This document shows positions 47,003 through 57,840 of a stretch of 64,000 bases of DNA, one piece after another. The stretch lies in assembly GCA_036172665.1 (NCBI GenBank), contig CM069872.1:21555001-21619000 (forward strand). The letters run 5' to 3'. The DNA is from Prosopocoilus inquinatus (taxonomy: Eukaryota; Arthropoda; Insecta; Coleoptera; Lucanidae). The first letter of the stretch is position 1; each line of letters begins with the position of its first letter. Position numbers and translations under genes: made by a program. Below the pieces are notes generated by a model. The model did no database searches, was not told where the DNA came from, and was given only the letters and a program-made list of their open reading frames with translations.

Positions 47003-48090
47003 ATCCCGCTCTTACTACGGTAGAAATTTTGCCACAGGTAAAATTTCTATAGTAGGCCAGAAGAAAGAGGTCCCAAGACCAAAAGCACAAGTCGAACGAC
47101 CAAGAACTGCAGCGAGACAAGAAAGGAGCAAAGATAAGCAGGGACCAAAAGAAACGGGGGGGGGGGGGGGTAAGAACAAATGGGGCAACCCAAACGAACG
47201 GACAACAAACGCGGACGGAAACTCATAGTCAAAGACTGCGGGAAAAGTACAATAAACGACGAAAAATTCGGCCAAGCCGCGGGAAAAATGCAAACCAAAA
47301 CGGAATTCGGCCGGAGCCGAGGACAAAACGAAGAAATCACAACCGGGTGGTTTTTCAACTTTAGAAAAAGTAAACTGAAGAAAGTCGAATCCGGGTAATA
47401 AAAAAAAATTCGAGATGACTAAGTCTCAAAAGGACACCCAAAAAGGTAGAGGTTACAACGGGGAAGGGGAAAGAAAGAGAGGAGTTGAGGAAGACAGACA
47501 ACAGGAAAGTAAAAGTCCTCCAATCGGAACACACCATACTACAGCTCCGATTCCTCTGAGGAACATCCGATAGCGGTACATCAGAGAGAGAGGGCAAGCG
47601 ATACCTTCACGGGATCCAGCACGCTTGGAACTCCCACACGCTCTGGCGGGTGCTAAGAGATATCCCAGAGTCGGCAGGGCCGAGCTGATCAATCCGAAAG
47701 GGGAAGAGTTAGAGTAGAAGAAAGGGTGAAACAAGAAGAAAGGAAAGCAATATGCATGTGGATAGAGGCATCTCACGTCACAATCGTGAGGCCTGCCAGA
47801 CGTCACTCATAGCGAAGTTCACGAAAAGAGAGGGCAAGAAGAGTTTTCACGAGATCCGACTCTCTTGTCATTCCCACAACTTCCGCAAACTGCAAGGCGA
47901 CTTCTCGCAAACGACTAGACTGTTCGAAAAGTACCTCCATCACACGTGAACATCCGAAGACGTTCAATTCCAAAGGTGTTAGAGGAATTGGAACTGAATC
48001 TTTTAGGAGCCTTTTACTCCACGCAGAAGATACGTCGGGAGAATTCTAAGGGACCCATCCCGCAGGTCGAAAAAAAAGAAGCAAGCAAAT
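47003..48090 (-). other. Gypsy A 3' non-coding internal region
   Basis: 1.1 kb between the pol stop and the 3' LTR. It contains a G-run of about 16 at 47155-47171 (plus strand). Two related segments (gagggcaag...ttcacg.gatcc) lie near 47588 and 47830. Open frames of up to 117 codons on the minus strand have no recognisable motif and are low-complexity (Phe/Ser/Pro/Leu). I see no envelope gene. A related tract lies in gypsy B at about 59894-61200. Confidence 0.6.
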
Positions 48091-50997
48091 CTACCTATCA
48101 GGGGGATCAGGTTTGAGATGTTCAGTGTTCCAAGTACCAGGAAGTATGTTACCATCAAGGTCCTTAAGTTCGTAAGTGTCCGTGGACACACGTCGATGAA
48201 CAAGGAAGGGCCCAACAAACTTGTCGGCCAGCTTGGCCGCGAAATGGTTGGAAGCATCGGACAACACAAAATTTTTACGCCACACCCGCTGTTCGGGTTG
48301 GTAAACTACCTTTCGCCTACGAAGATCATAACGACCCTTGGCCTTCTCATAGGCTTTCTGCAACCTTCCTTGAACTTCCTTATAAAGAACCGCAAACTTG
48401 CCGGTACGAGATTGAAGATCCGTCGGGTCTTGAGGAACAACTTCCAGAGGTTCATTTTTTTCGGGGTTAGGATTCGGGGTTAAACTACCCTTAAGACACA
48501 TTTCACGTCCAAAATTCAGGAAATAAGGAGTCACACCAGTAACCTCATGACGCGCCGTTCTCAAAGCACAAGCAACCTTAGGCAAGAAGAGATCCCACTT
48601 ACGATGATCTTCCGCCACATAAGCAGTCAACATGGACTTAATCACGCGGTTCACGCGTTCGACAGGGTTTGCTTTTGGATGATAGTACGACGTGTACGCT
48701 GCGCGTACCTGATAGGCCGTCAAGAGTTTTTGATAATCCTTAGACTTAAATTGGACTCCATTGTCAGAAATAATGGTGCGAGGTACACCAAAGACGAGAA
48801 AGATGTTTTCCTCGATATGCTGGACGATCTTAGGGGCAGTGGCCTTTCGAAGGGGGAAACATAGGGTGAACTTACTGAAGCAATCCGTTCCCACCAAAAT
48901 ATATTGGTACCCTCGAGAAGATCTAGGCAGGGGACCAACAAGATCGACACTAATGACCTCCCAAGGACGTGTGATTTTCGAGTGACCTCCCATTAGGCCA
49001 GCAGGAGCTCTTTGCTCAGGTTTGGTACGAAGACACGTCTGATACCGGTGGATATACTTTACCACATCAGCATGCATTTTAGGCCAATAGTACGTTTGAA
49101 TAATCCTATTAAAGGTCTTATAGATTCCCAGATGACCGCTAGTTGGGGAATCGTGTAATTCCTGAAGAATTTTCAACCGAGATTCTTTCGGAACAACGGG
49201 CTTCCATTGAGGTTCTTCCTCAGACATACGATAGTAAGTATTCCTAACAAACTTATATATTACCTTTCCCTCCACTCTAAAATTTGGAAATTTTTCGGGA
49301 GTCGACTGAATTTTTTTCAGAAGATTTAGGTACCAACTATCTTTGATATTTTCATAATCGATGGAATCGATCCCAGGAACAGCACGTGAAAGCATGTCAG
49401 GGACAACGTGATCTTTCCCTTTTCGATGCACAACACTGAAGTCATACTGTTGGAGGCGCACGGCCCATCGACACAAACGACCAGAGGGATTCTGAAGTCG
49501 GTTCAACCATAATAGGGAATGATGATCGGTAATAACAGTGAAGTGTGAACCTTCAACATAAGGCCTAAGTTTTTCAATTGCCCATAACATTGCAAGAAGT
49601 TCTTTTTCCGTGGTGGAATAGTTGCGTTCGGTACGGGTTAAAGAACGACTCAAATAACAAATGACCTTCTCACCTTCCTCCTGTTGTTGAGTGAGTACAG
49701 CTCCGACACCATAGTCTGACGCATCGGTTTGAATGATGAATTCCTTAGAAAAATCAGGGCACGATAAGACTGGAGCAGAAACCAGATGCTCACGAATCTT
49801 TTCCCAAGCGTCATCGCAGGTCTCATCCCAACGATGTTTAGAATTTTTCTTAATGAGATTAGTCAGAGGAGCAATAATGGTTGAGAAGCCGGGTATAAAT
49901 CTGCGATACCATGGGGCAGTTCCTATTAGACGACGGACTTCCCTGACAGTTGTTGGTTTTGGCATCTGTAAGATGGATTGAACTTTTTCAGGGTCAACAT
50001 GGAGTCCGTGTCGATCTACCACGTAGCCTAGGTATTTCAGTTCGCTCAAGCAGAAATTACACTTGTCCTGATTCAGGGTTAGTCCCGCCTCAGTCAGGCG
50101 TTTATGAACTTCGGAAAGTACTTCGAGATGTTTGTCGAAGGTTTGTGTTACGATAATAATATCGTCCAGGTACACGAATACATGAGGTTCGAGATCAGCT
50201 CCGATCACACAATCTATGAACCTTTGCCATGTTGCAGGAGAATTATGCAACCCAAACGGCATTCGACGGAACTGATACAACCCGCGATTCGGAGCGGTAA
50301 AAGCGGTATACTGACGAGAACTTTCAGCCACAGGGATTTGCCAATATGCAGACTTGATGTCTAGGGATGACAGATATTTAGCATCCTTTAGTTTATCCAA
50401 GGTGTTGGACACATATGGAAGAGGATAGGCGTCTTTCGTGGTTACCTGGTTCAACTTTCGGTAGTCTACGCAGAAGCGGACTGAACCATCTTTTTTAGGA
50501 ACTAGTAGGATCGGTGAAGACCAAGCACTCTTAGATTTTTCAACAATACCACGTTCCAACATGTCGTCAAGTTCCTTGTTCACCATCGTTTGCCTTGCCG
50601 GGGAAATGGGGTAATAACGTTGTTTTATGGGTGGGCTATCAGTATGAATAACGTGTTCCACCAATTTAGTACAACCCAATTCACGACCTTTTGAATTGGC
50701 AAACAGCTGATTCGTCAAACTACCTAGTTGTTCTTGTTGGGAATCAGTCAGATGACACCAGGAGGTGACATGTTCAAGAGATGCGACAGATTCATGACCA
50801 AACGACCATTCTTCAGAGCGTAAGTCAGGAACGATGCCCATCAACTTCCAGAAGTCAGCTCCCAAAATTAGTGAATGAGGCAATTCAGGGACAACGAGTA
50901 TGTCGATGATCTTGACTCGATCGCGAAGTTGGATAGGGGTAGCCACATTACCAGGACTACTACAAGGCTGTCCATTTGCAACAGTACACGAAGTCAC
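48091..50997 (-). CDS. pol: Gypsy A Pol: RT, RNase H, integrase
   Basis: 968 codons from the first methionine. The frame opens inside the protease C-terminus (PHSLILGADFW). RT spans about residues 125-320, with LVPKKDGSVRFCVDYRKLNQ and the catalytic YLDD at about 276-279. RNase H starts near 425 with IIQTDASDYGVGAVL. The integrase zinc domain lies near 655-705 and its catalytic core has ISVDLVGPL, IISDNGVQF and NPVERVNR as the D, D and E boxes. A chromobox-less C-terminus follows with a GPF motif (KFVGPFLVHRRV). In the zinc domain the first cysteine of the CxxC pair is tyrosine (HRYQTCLR), whereas gypsy B keeps cysteine; this should impair integrase. The product replicates the element by reverse transcription in virus-like particles. 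The ORF has no internal stop. Confidence 0.93.
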   Translation of the reverse strand: MTSCTVANGQPCSSPGNVATPIQLRDRVKIIDILVVPELPHSLILGADFWKLMGIVPDLRSEEWSFGHESVASLEHVTSWCHLTDSQQEQLGSLTNQLFANSKGRELGCTKLVEHVIHTDSPPIKQRYYPISPARQTMVNKELDDMLERGIVEKSKSAWSSPILLVPKKDGSVRFCVDYRKLNQVTTKDAYPLPYVSNTLDKLKDAKYLSSLDIKSAYWQIPVAESSRQYTAFTAPNRGLYQFRRMPFGLHNSPATWQRFIDCVIGADLEPHVFVYLDDIIIVTQTFDKHLEVLSEVHKRLTEAGLTLNQDKCNFCLSELKYLGYVVDRHGLHVDPEKVQSILQMPKPTTVREVRRLIGTAPWYRRFIPGFSTIIAPLTNLIKKNSKHRWDETCDDAWEKIREHLVSAPVLSCPDFSKEFIIQTDASDYGVGAVLTQQQEEGEKVICYLSRSLTRTERNYSTTEKELLAMLWAIEKLRPYVEGSHFTVITDHHSLLWLNRLQNPSGRLCRWAVRLQQYDFSVVHRKGKDHVVPDMLSRAVPGIDSIDYENIKDSWYLNLLKKIQSTPEKFPNFRVEGKVIYKFVRNTYYRMSEEEPQWKPVVPKESRLKILQELHDSPTSGHLGIYKTFNRIIQTYYWPKMHADVVKYIHRYQTCLRTKPEQRAPAGLMGGHSKITRPWEVISVDLVGPLPRSSRGYQYILVGTDCFSKFTLCFPLRKATAPKIVQHIEENIFLVFGVPRTIISDNGVQFKSKDYQKLLTAYQVRAAYTSYYHPKANPVERVNRVIKSMLTAYVAEDHRKWDLFLPKVACALRTARHEVTGVTPYFLNFGREMCLKGSLTPNPNPEKNEPLEVVPQDPTDLQSRTGKFAVLYKEVQGRLQKAYEKAKGRYDLRRRKVVYQPEQRVWRKNFVLSDASNHFAAKLADKFVGPFLVHRRVSTDTYELKDLDGNILPGTWNTEHLKPDPPDR

Positions 50998-51301
50998 GTG
51001 TTTTGTGAATGGCAGGTTTTAGGGTTTGAAGAATTTCCCATCCTGTCTTCCCAACAATTGTGCGAGATGCACCGGAATCAAGGAGACCCAAGAAAGGAAT
51101 TCCTAAGATGGACACAGATAAGTAGGGTCGCTCATCATTCTGAGCATGAGCAAGGACAAAGTTGAGTACGGGCTGAATTGTCAAGACTTCAATCGGTTTT
51201 GAAACTCGGAAACAACGCACTAGACGATCATCTACCGCGTCGGTCGGGAGTTTTTTTTGAACACTTTGGACAGGTTTTGGTGGTGACATTGGGACGTCCA
51301 C
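50960..51301 (-). pseudogene. Gypsy A protease segment, frameshifted from pol
   Basis: This is a retroviral-type aspartic protease. The active-site motif LLDSGASRTIVG is near 51055-51090, in the context SILGIPFLG. The frame overlaps the gag end by about 70 bp, as expected for translational frameshifting or a linked reading. It leaves the pol frame near 51020, where an extra A occurs in an A-run compared with gypsy B, and it ends after 113 codons. Protease and RT are therefore no longer in one reading frame in this copy. Confidence 0.8.
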
Positions 51302-52129
51302 ATTGATAACAATGTCTCCTGAGAGGTTCAGGGCATTCGCGAGATAAATGTCCTACCTTCTGGCAATTCCAGCACTTCAAAGACTTACTCGATTTGGGTG
51401 GTTCTACTTTACATTCCGCAACCATGGGCGTACTAGTCTGAACATAAGCTAAATCGGGTTCTAGGGATGCATTCTTACGAGGGGGAGGAGTATAAGCCTC
51501 TACAGCGGATTTTCGCGCTTCCAGCTGCCTACCCAATTTTAATAAATGAGCTACTGATGCAACCTCCACTAGACCTAATTGACGTTGGTAAAAAGGGGCG
51601 ATATTGTTCAGCAAAATTTTTATTTGTACTGTTTCATTAACAGGGATGCTCAACCGGTTAAATAAATTTAACATGACCGAAATGTAAATACCCATTGACT
51701 CATCGGGGCCTTGTGTTCGTTTTTTAATCTCAAATGGCCAAAGTCGAACGCGAGCTCGTTCAATATTCGTAAGATGTCTTTACACTGCTGCGTCTCGTCA
51801 TTATTCATTGGCTGAGAGCGTTGGGCTCGTCCGATGGCATGTGCCAATTTAGTAGAGATTTTATCGATAATGCAAACAGCAGTCGAATCAGGGAGAGAAT
51901 CTATTAAACAGCGAATTTCGCTAATTTTTTCCCGTAGGGCGGTTACGTCTTCGTCAAAAGTCACATCGTAAGTCGGTAAAGGGAGGCGTAAATCTCTTTC
52001 TAACCGAAGTTGTCGCCTTAAGTTCGCCCGTTTTTGCGCAACCGTACCTTCGGTTTGTACACCCCTTAACAATAATTCATAATTTAACTCCTCCGAGTTA
52101 AGGCGGTCTGGTAACAATTTGAAGTCCAT
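51228..52129 (-). pseudogene. gag: Gypsy A gag, internally deleted
   Basis: The N-terminal 150 codons (51668-52129) begin MDFKLLPDRLNSEELNYELL, a SAP-like start common in insect gypsy gag. After HLRLKNEHK near 51730 the sequence jumps to a segment starting DESMGIYISVMLNLFNRL, in another frame. The middle of the capsid region, normally about 150-200 residues, is missing. The C-terminal piece (51228-51695) holds two zinc knuckles: CWNCQKVGHLSREC and CYQCGRPNVTTKTC. A gag lacking its central capsid domain should not assemble particles by itself. Confidence 0.8.
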
Positions 52130-52240
52130 CGTAAATACACAATAAACAACAAACGAAAATATCTTGGGTGAGTATCTTATGTCAACAAATCAAAACGGAA
52201 TAAACGCAATAAAAAAAAAAAAATCCAACCAAAACTGGCT

Positions 52241-52257
52241 CCACGTGTCAGGCGCCA
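52241..52257 (-). promoter_or_regulatory. Gypsy A primer-binding site
   Basis: On the minus strand, TGGCGCCTGACACGTGG begins four bases after the end of the 5' LTR. TGGCGCC is a common tRNA-primer start in gypsy-class elements. The particular tRNA is not certain; lysine tRNA is possible because it shares these seven bases. Confidence 0.7.
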
Positions 52258-52261
52258 AACT

Positions 52262-53579
52262 TGCTACGTACCTGTACAGGTGACGCAGGTGACGAAAGTT
52301 TCGGCGTCGCCGGCCAGCCCCAGTGGGATAGGGTGGGTAAAACGAAACAAGAATCTACTAGCTCTGATCAAACAAAAAAAAAAAAATAAACCAAAATAAA
52401 GGCGCCACTTAATTTCTTTTAGGCTGAAAGGAACCGCGGGGAAAAATTAAGAAAACCCACGTCTCACCCAAGATATGTTTTCAATACAGTTTTATTGACA
52501 CGAAACAACATTAACATTAAACTGAGTCAAAAAATCGATAAACAAACCAAAACATCTAAACTCTAAACAAAAAGCCGCAACCGCGCTTAAAATGTAAACA
52601 CCAATCTCTTTAAAGTAAATTAACCGGAACGGTGCGCAAAAAGAAGAGATAGCAGACAGCAACTTTTTCATGTATCACAACGCAGTGTGAAGCTGCATGC
52701 CGTTTTCCGGTAGCGTAAAATAAAATAATAAACAGGCCAACCTTTTCCCTGTATTTGTCGCTCGTCGGTCGGAGTGTTGATCAGCTCCAGGTGTCCGCCG
52801 GGACTCACGAGACCGTGCCGAAGCGGGGAATGGCCAACAGAGTCAGACGCTCTTGCCGAAAGCGGCACCGAGGTGAGGAAACCCCTTAACTAAAGCCTGT
52901 TAGGAAGAAAGATACGCGATAGAAAGTGTCGAAGCGATACAGAACAACCAACGACTCACCTGTTCGCAGAACTGCTTGGAAGGGAACAGGCGTAGACAAT
53001 ACGAATGTATTATAACTTTTCACGTGTAACGGAATATAGCCAGCTAAGAAAAGCTGTACTTGTCTTCGTCCACCATCAATTTTTGGGCGAAAACGTACAC
53101 AAAGGAAAGCACAACGACACGAAACGGGTTGTTACTACACCGAGAAGAACGAGAATCATTCTGTTCTGACAAAATCGCTTCGCACCGGCGAACGGAAAGA
53201 GATGGGGTTAAAACAAGAAGAGATAGTGTGTCTCCGCCAACCGTGACAGAATCTTACGTCAACGAGGACCAATGGGCTTAAAGACCAGGGTTCAATTTCT
53301 GTGTAGCTAACGTGGGAACGGAATCGCTGATTTCACAATATGGTACAATAATGAGTAAATCAAAAAGGCTAAATAAGAAGCTATGCGACCGGAGAATTTA
53401 ACTTTCGCAACCCAAACTTTTCCTTATCCTAACGTTTACAGGAAAATGAATAACATGGGGAAATACTTTGAAAGCAAATCGTCGGAGCGCAAAGAATTTG
53501 CCGGGCGGTCTGTGAAAATAATTTCACGGGGAACAATATACAGGGTGATTCGGGGTCGGACAGAAATTGAACGGTAACA
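52262..53579 (-). repeat. Gypsy A 5' LTR
   Basis: 1318 bp, TG...CA, partner of 45676-47002. It would carry the promoter of the element, with transcription leftwards. Open frames inside both LTRs (for example 53060-53281 and its twin at 46483-46704) are duplicated only because the LTRs are. Confidence 0.93.
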
Positions 53580-53763
53580 CATTACTTCTATAAAGATATT
53601 TTTGCGTTGAAATCGAGATTCCAAAATTAACAATAATTAGAGTCAATAGAATAGTCAAGTGCTAATTAATATAGTTCTTCTAGAAGAAATCCGAGACATG
53701 TGGTTCTAACCGGAAGCCTAGAATTCAACCGTAGTTCTTTATAATAAAGGAGTTGATCGCATG

Positions 53764-53949
53764 TACAGGGTGATTACGCGAGAATTCCTACCCCCTTAAC
53801 TACTTTATTTTTGATTTCAAGAAAAAATGTTTAATACAAAACTTGTAGGGACTAATTCAAAGTTTCTCCGTGTGCTCGCAGAAAAACAATTTGTGGTCGG
53901 ATAAACGAGATATGAAATAAATTTTTTTTTTAATGGAACACCCTGTATA
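53764..53949. repeat. 186 bp MITE with TACAGGGTG ends
   Basis: It starts TACAGGGTGATTACGCG and ends in the inverse AACACCCTGTA. The internal sequence is AT-rich without an ORF. The ends resemble those of the 5279-7320 element. Confidence 0.6.
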
Positions 53950-55813
53950 TTATTAAGATTTTCGATTTTAAATTAAGTTCTACTGGGACAACGTATATAA
54001 TAAAACTAATAATGTAAAAGGTGTCTATAAAATAATTCCTATTTAATTTTGCGAAATGTGTCTGAATCACATTTTTCGTTTTTAATTCCAAGATAAAAAT
54101 ATAAATACGCATGATGGCCGTAATCAGAAACAGCTACAGTACAGGATTCCAGAGAAAAATCGTATTATTGATTTTAAAAATTATCGATGATGCCACATCA
54201 ACTTATTCTATTTAATTTTGTGTATACCTAATTTAAATAATTTAACTCGATATTTCATTTGGTCCTGGCAAAATAAAATTCATAAAACGAACTATGACAC
54301 AATCCAAAAGAGTTTATATTTGAAATGAACACTGAACCTTTACAATTTAAAAATAAAACGAATAACAATGAAATATTAAATGAATATTACTGCTTAAACA
54401 CAAGTTAAAGGCCGAAATAAAACTTTGCAGAATTTTAATACTCAAATATTGAAATAATTTTTTTAATTAATAATAATTACCATATGAGAATTTTTATAAT
54501 TTTATAAAAAAATAAAAATTTACTTTTATTGTTCATGTATTGCATAGCAAAAAGTGTATGACTTTACCAAACAAATAACACTTTGTTGTATAATTATATT
54601 TACAGAATTTAGCAGTCGCACGTTTCGAATTTATCTCAGGCAGATTTCGCAAGCAGGATTACCTGCTCGCAATGCTTGTCTTGGCTTGCTGTAAACATTT
54701 TATGGAGGAGACATTCCTTTTTTCGGGTACTGTACTTTAGAGTTGGAATTCGTGAACATTTTCCTACAAAATATATTAAACATTCTTTATTCTAATTCAC
54801 ACATAAATGACGTATATAAAAATAAAAATTTAATTAAATATTATAATAAAGTTTGACTATATTAATTTATTAAAACTGTTCATCTCATCTTAAACGAGTT
54901 GTCTTCATCATTATTATTTTAAAATTCCCTCCCAAGGATCGTGAATTATCGTGTGCTGGGGCCCGTTCAGGAATAAGAAAGAGCGCACTCTGGGTAATAT
55001 ACTTTCTCTCTCATGTAAATTATTTTGCGTGTTTTGCTTTCCATTTTAAACGCCCAAGGTGCAATCGCAATGCAGTTTCTGAACGCGCCTCAGTGGCCTC
55101 TCGAATCGTCATGAGCGATTCGGATTTCATCGAACGGCCAGCCTGCTGCCCTCACATTATTTACAGTAGATATTTGTAATTGTAAAAATATTGTAAACAT
55201 GCTGATACTGCCGAAGATTATTTGTATGTGGAGCTTATTTCTGCTTCAAAAATTTTAATTTCGTCAGAAGCCGACGACGCCGAAAGACAACAGCATGCAA
55301 CAACATGCTAAAGGGTAACCAATGAAATGTTTGGAGCGCACCTACAGCCAAGGCCAACCAATAATAAAATTCGAAACATTTCCTCTTAAATGTCGTAGTG
55401 TTGGGGATTAACAAGCAAGTAAAATACCAACCCGAGAGGGGTACCTTCGCAAGGATTCCTCTTAACAAAAAAATAGGAAAGACCTTGGGTGTAAGTGTCA
55501 CAACAGACGTTCTCGAGTGCAAGTTAAACAAAAGACGATCTTGAGTGCAACGAAACAAGTTTTCGAATGACAATTACTTTTTAGAACAACAAAAGAAAAC
55601 AAAACGATAGAACGGAAATGAAAGTAATCTTGAATATAATCATTCCCGACCTTTTTGCACTAATTATTTCTTATCGTTGGGTTACCTGCATGCTATTTGA
55701 TAGAAGTCAAAGTTGCACTTGTCAAAAACTAACAAAACAAAAATTTCCTATTTTGTTATCATGACTGTATTAGTGATATGAACGATTACTTATCATGGCC
55801 GGTAATGGTAAGG
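53950..55813. other. Unassigned 1.9 kb
   Basis: AT-rich to about 54930, then a GC-richer part at 54940-55210. The 112-codon frame at 55235-55573 (minus) is unrecognised and overlaps the dispersed repeat shared with 16.8 kb, so it is probably not a gene. Confidence 0.4.
55526..55600. repeat. Dispersed repeat shared with 16.8 kb
   Basis: Contains aacaaaagacgatcttgagt and continues gcaacgaaac, matching the decayed copy at 16791-16870. Confidence 0.4.
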
Positions 55814-56275
55814 TTAAAGAAAATTATCAGCACATCGAATTGTTTCTTCAACCATCACGTCAATAATATTTTCGTTTAAGAATATTTCAAACAGTTCCAA
55901 TGGTGTCAACTTTTCTATTGACACATTATAGATATCAGCAGGAAATTCTTCATCGGATCGCTCAGTCAGATCTTTATTTACCCATTTGTATGTTGTTTGA
56001 ATTTTTCTCCTTTTATTACTATATCTTGATAATTGAGCGAGTGGAATCTCATCTTCCTCATCGAAGTGCGGATCAAGATGATTTCCTGACTGATATTTAC
56101 CACTAACGATTACTTCAGCAGTTGCTCTTAGCTGACTAGCCCGTAAATTATTAGGATGAAAATTTCCTTCGTCTCCAGAATCCTCATCAGTAAAGTCAGC
56201 ACATGCATTCTCTGGAGGAAGCATAACAATATCTGCCCCCGCACGAGGAAAATCTTCATCCTCTATCATAGCCAA
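55814..56275 (-). pseudogene. piggyBac transposase F, N-terminal fragment
   Basis: 153 codons from ATG 56275. The N-terminus is acidic (DFTDEDSGDEGNF), followed by LRASQLRATAEVIV, KRRKIQTTYKWVNKDL and LTPLELFEIFLNENIIDVMV, the start of the DDE_Tnp_1_7 domain. The layout parallels transposases C (LSGRQLRSKVEIKL) and E. The frame ends at IRCADNFL, where family members continue with about 430 more residues, so all catalytic aspartates are absent. Confidence 0.85.
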
Positions 56276-56372
56276 TGCTTCATTTAGGGTTAAGCCCCTA
56301 AAACAGCAATGAATTTGTTATTTCAGGGTGTATGTAAGGTTTAAAAAATATTGTAATATAGGTCTTGTTACT

Positions 56373-56394
56373 GACGTCCTACATGTAGGACGTC
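56373..56394. promoter_or_regulatory. 22 bp perfect palindrome upstream of transposase F
   Basis: The halves gacgtcctaca and tgtaggacgtc are exact reverse complements. It lies about 100 bp upstream of the ATG, at the same relative place as the palindromes of elements C and E. I infer a protein-binding site of the element. Confidence 0.5.
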
Positions 56395-57009
56395 TTCAAA
56401 AAATCAGTCGTAACAAAAAATTCTTGAAAGTAACCTAATAATTAACGCCACCTATGTAAAGTTACAACATTCATTATACCGAATAATTAGTTATTTACAA
56501 AATAACTAAAACACTATGCAAAGAAATACTTACCCTGTAAATCTTATATCGCAAAATTCCATTTCAACACAAACCAAAAACAAATTTTTAATTGTTAACG
56601 ACAATTCCCGCTGAAATGGTGACTTGTCAAGAAACAATAGACTTGTTTGAAGATAAAATAATATATAACAGAGGCAGCACTCGTCATCTAATTCAAGGAG
56701 GGAACTTTGAATTGTCGTCCTACATATAGTAGTTTAGGCATATCTGGGTTAAGACATCGATTAAATTAATTACGACAACTAATATTTACAGAACCAATTG
56801 TAGGGTTCTATTACCTTACAATGTGACAAATCTTATAAAAAAATTATAATTTTAGATTCGCAGCTTGGTGCCAATAGAATTAATTAATTCATAATACCTG
56901 TGGTGCACAAGACAAACATCCCAGTTCTGTTAAGCAAGAATCTCAGATAAACCTCGGTAATACCAGACAAGTTGGTCCTTACAGCTCCTGCACTTCACGA
57001 AAGCTACTT

Positions 57010-57165
57010 CTTGATGCAGCAACACAGGTAATGATTGACAGAGATGGACTTCAGCAACGATACAAGTTCTGATCTAAGGAAATGGGCTTCAGCAGCAGCG
57101 AGACAGGTTTCGGTTACGGGAATTGGACTTCAGCAGTGACGAGACAATTTTTGGTTGGCAAAGAT
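57010..57165 (+). repeat. Degenerate ~40 bp tandem repeat, four units
   Basis: Successive units carry ttgatgcagcaacacaggt, ttcagcaacgatacaagtt, ttcagcagcagcgagacagg and ttcagcagtgacgagacaat. There is no coding sense. The surrounding 56753-57530 shows no gene. Confidence 0.6.
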
Positions 57166-57539
57166 CCCAGCAGGATATTCCTTATGTGCCAAACAAGCTA
57201 AGCACCACTGCACATAAAGAAAAATCGAAGAATGTGAGCAGATTTTCAGATCTTCTTACGTGAAAGTGGATGATATCACCTACTCACCTGCTTCATTTTT
57301 CAACCCAGATAAACAATTTTCCCCTAACACACTTTCATTCTTTTTTATTCATGCAAGGAAGGTCAAAAGAAAGCAGATTAATGGAAGGTAAAGTTAGAAA
57401 TGAATTTGTAACTTGGAAGCAATTAAATAAGAAATGAAATTTCCTTTAGTTTCGTTTAAGAAAAAAAGGGTTTACAAGTTATATCTTCCAGAGCGGTTAA
57501 GGCGTTTTTTTAAAAATTATTTTATTATTTACTTGGAGA

Positions 57540-57840
57540 TATAACAATTATTAATTATTTAATTACAATTTTATTTATTAAACACGATTACGTATAATAA
57601 TTCGTACAGCACTAATACAAGACTATTTTAAGACTGCTAAGACGACTCTCTGATTAAATTGTGAACATTGGTATTTATAGCGAAATACACCTACACATTA
57701 ATACGCAAGCATCATACATGACCATGACCGATATATGAATCAGCGATGTGAGTTATATAATTAATTAGGTCACGAACAAAGAATCTATTATTTTAATGTA
57801 ATATAACTCCTCCATCCTCAAATTCGAGCACTTTTTCAAG
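57540..57840 (-). repeat. Possible solo or partial LTR
   Basis: The minus strand reads GAGGATGGAGGAG, a purine tract, followed by gttatattacattaaaat. An AT-rich segment with TATA-like and AATAAA-like words runs to attgttatatctcc. This arrangement resembles the 3' end of a copia-type element, but I found neither a coding remnant nor a clear TG...CA pair. Segment 57841-58398 has no recognisable gene. Confidence 0.3.

Larger units (their letters stand above)
45676..53579 (-). mobile_element. Ty3/gypsy retrotransposon A (complete, young, defective)
   Basis: The LTRs at 45676-47002 and 52262-53579 are almost identical. The element is flanked by CATT on both sides (45672-45675 and 53580-53583), a 4 bp target duplication. 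On the minus strand the order is 5' LTR, primer-binding site, gag, protease, RT, RNase H, integrase, about 1.1 kb without env, purine-rich tract, 3' LTR. Near-identity of the LTRs points to a recent insertion. Coding lesions in gag and at the protease/RT boundary make this copy non-autonomous. Confidence 0.93.
55814..56748 (-). mobile_element. piggyBac element F, 5' part only
   Basis: On the minus strand the right end is TTAA (56749-56752) followed by CCCAGATATGCC, like the termini of C and E. A decayed palindrome (cctacatatagtag) lies 20-35 bp inside the end. A perfect 22 bp palindrome lies at 56373-56394. The coding part stops after 153 codons at 55814, and no left terminus is seen, so the remainder of the element is missing. 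Confidence 0.8.

Noticed and set aside
47361..47806. 117- and 78-codon minus-strand ORFs in gypsy A, considered as env
   Set aside because: Low-complexity composition, no signal-anchor-ectodomain layout, and not shared with gypsy B at the protein level.
46483..53577. Paired small ORFs repeated in both gypsy A LTRs
   Set aside because: Duplicated only because the LTRs are; no recognisable protein.
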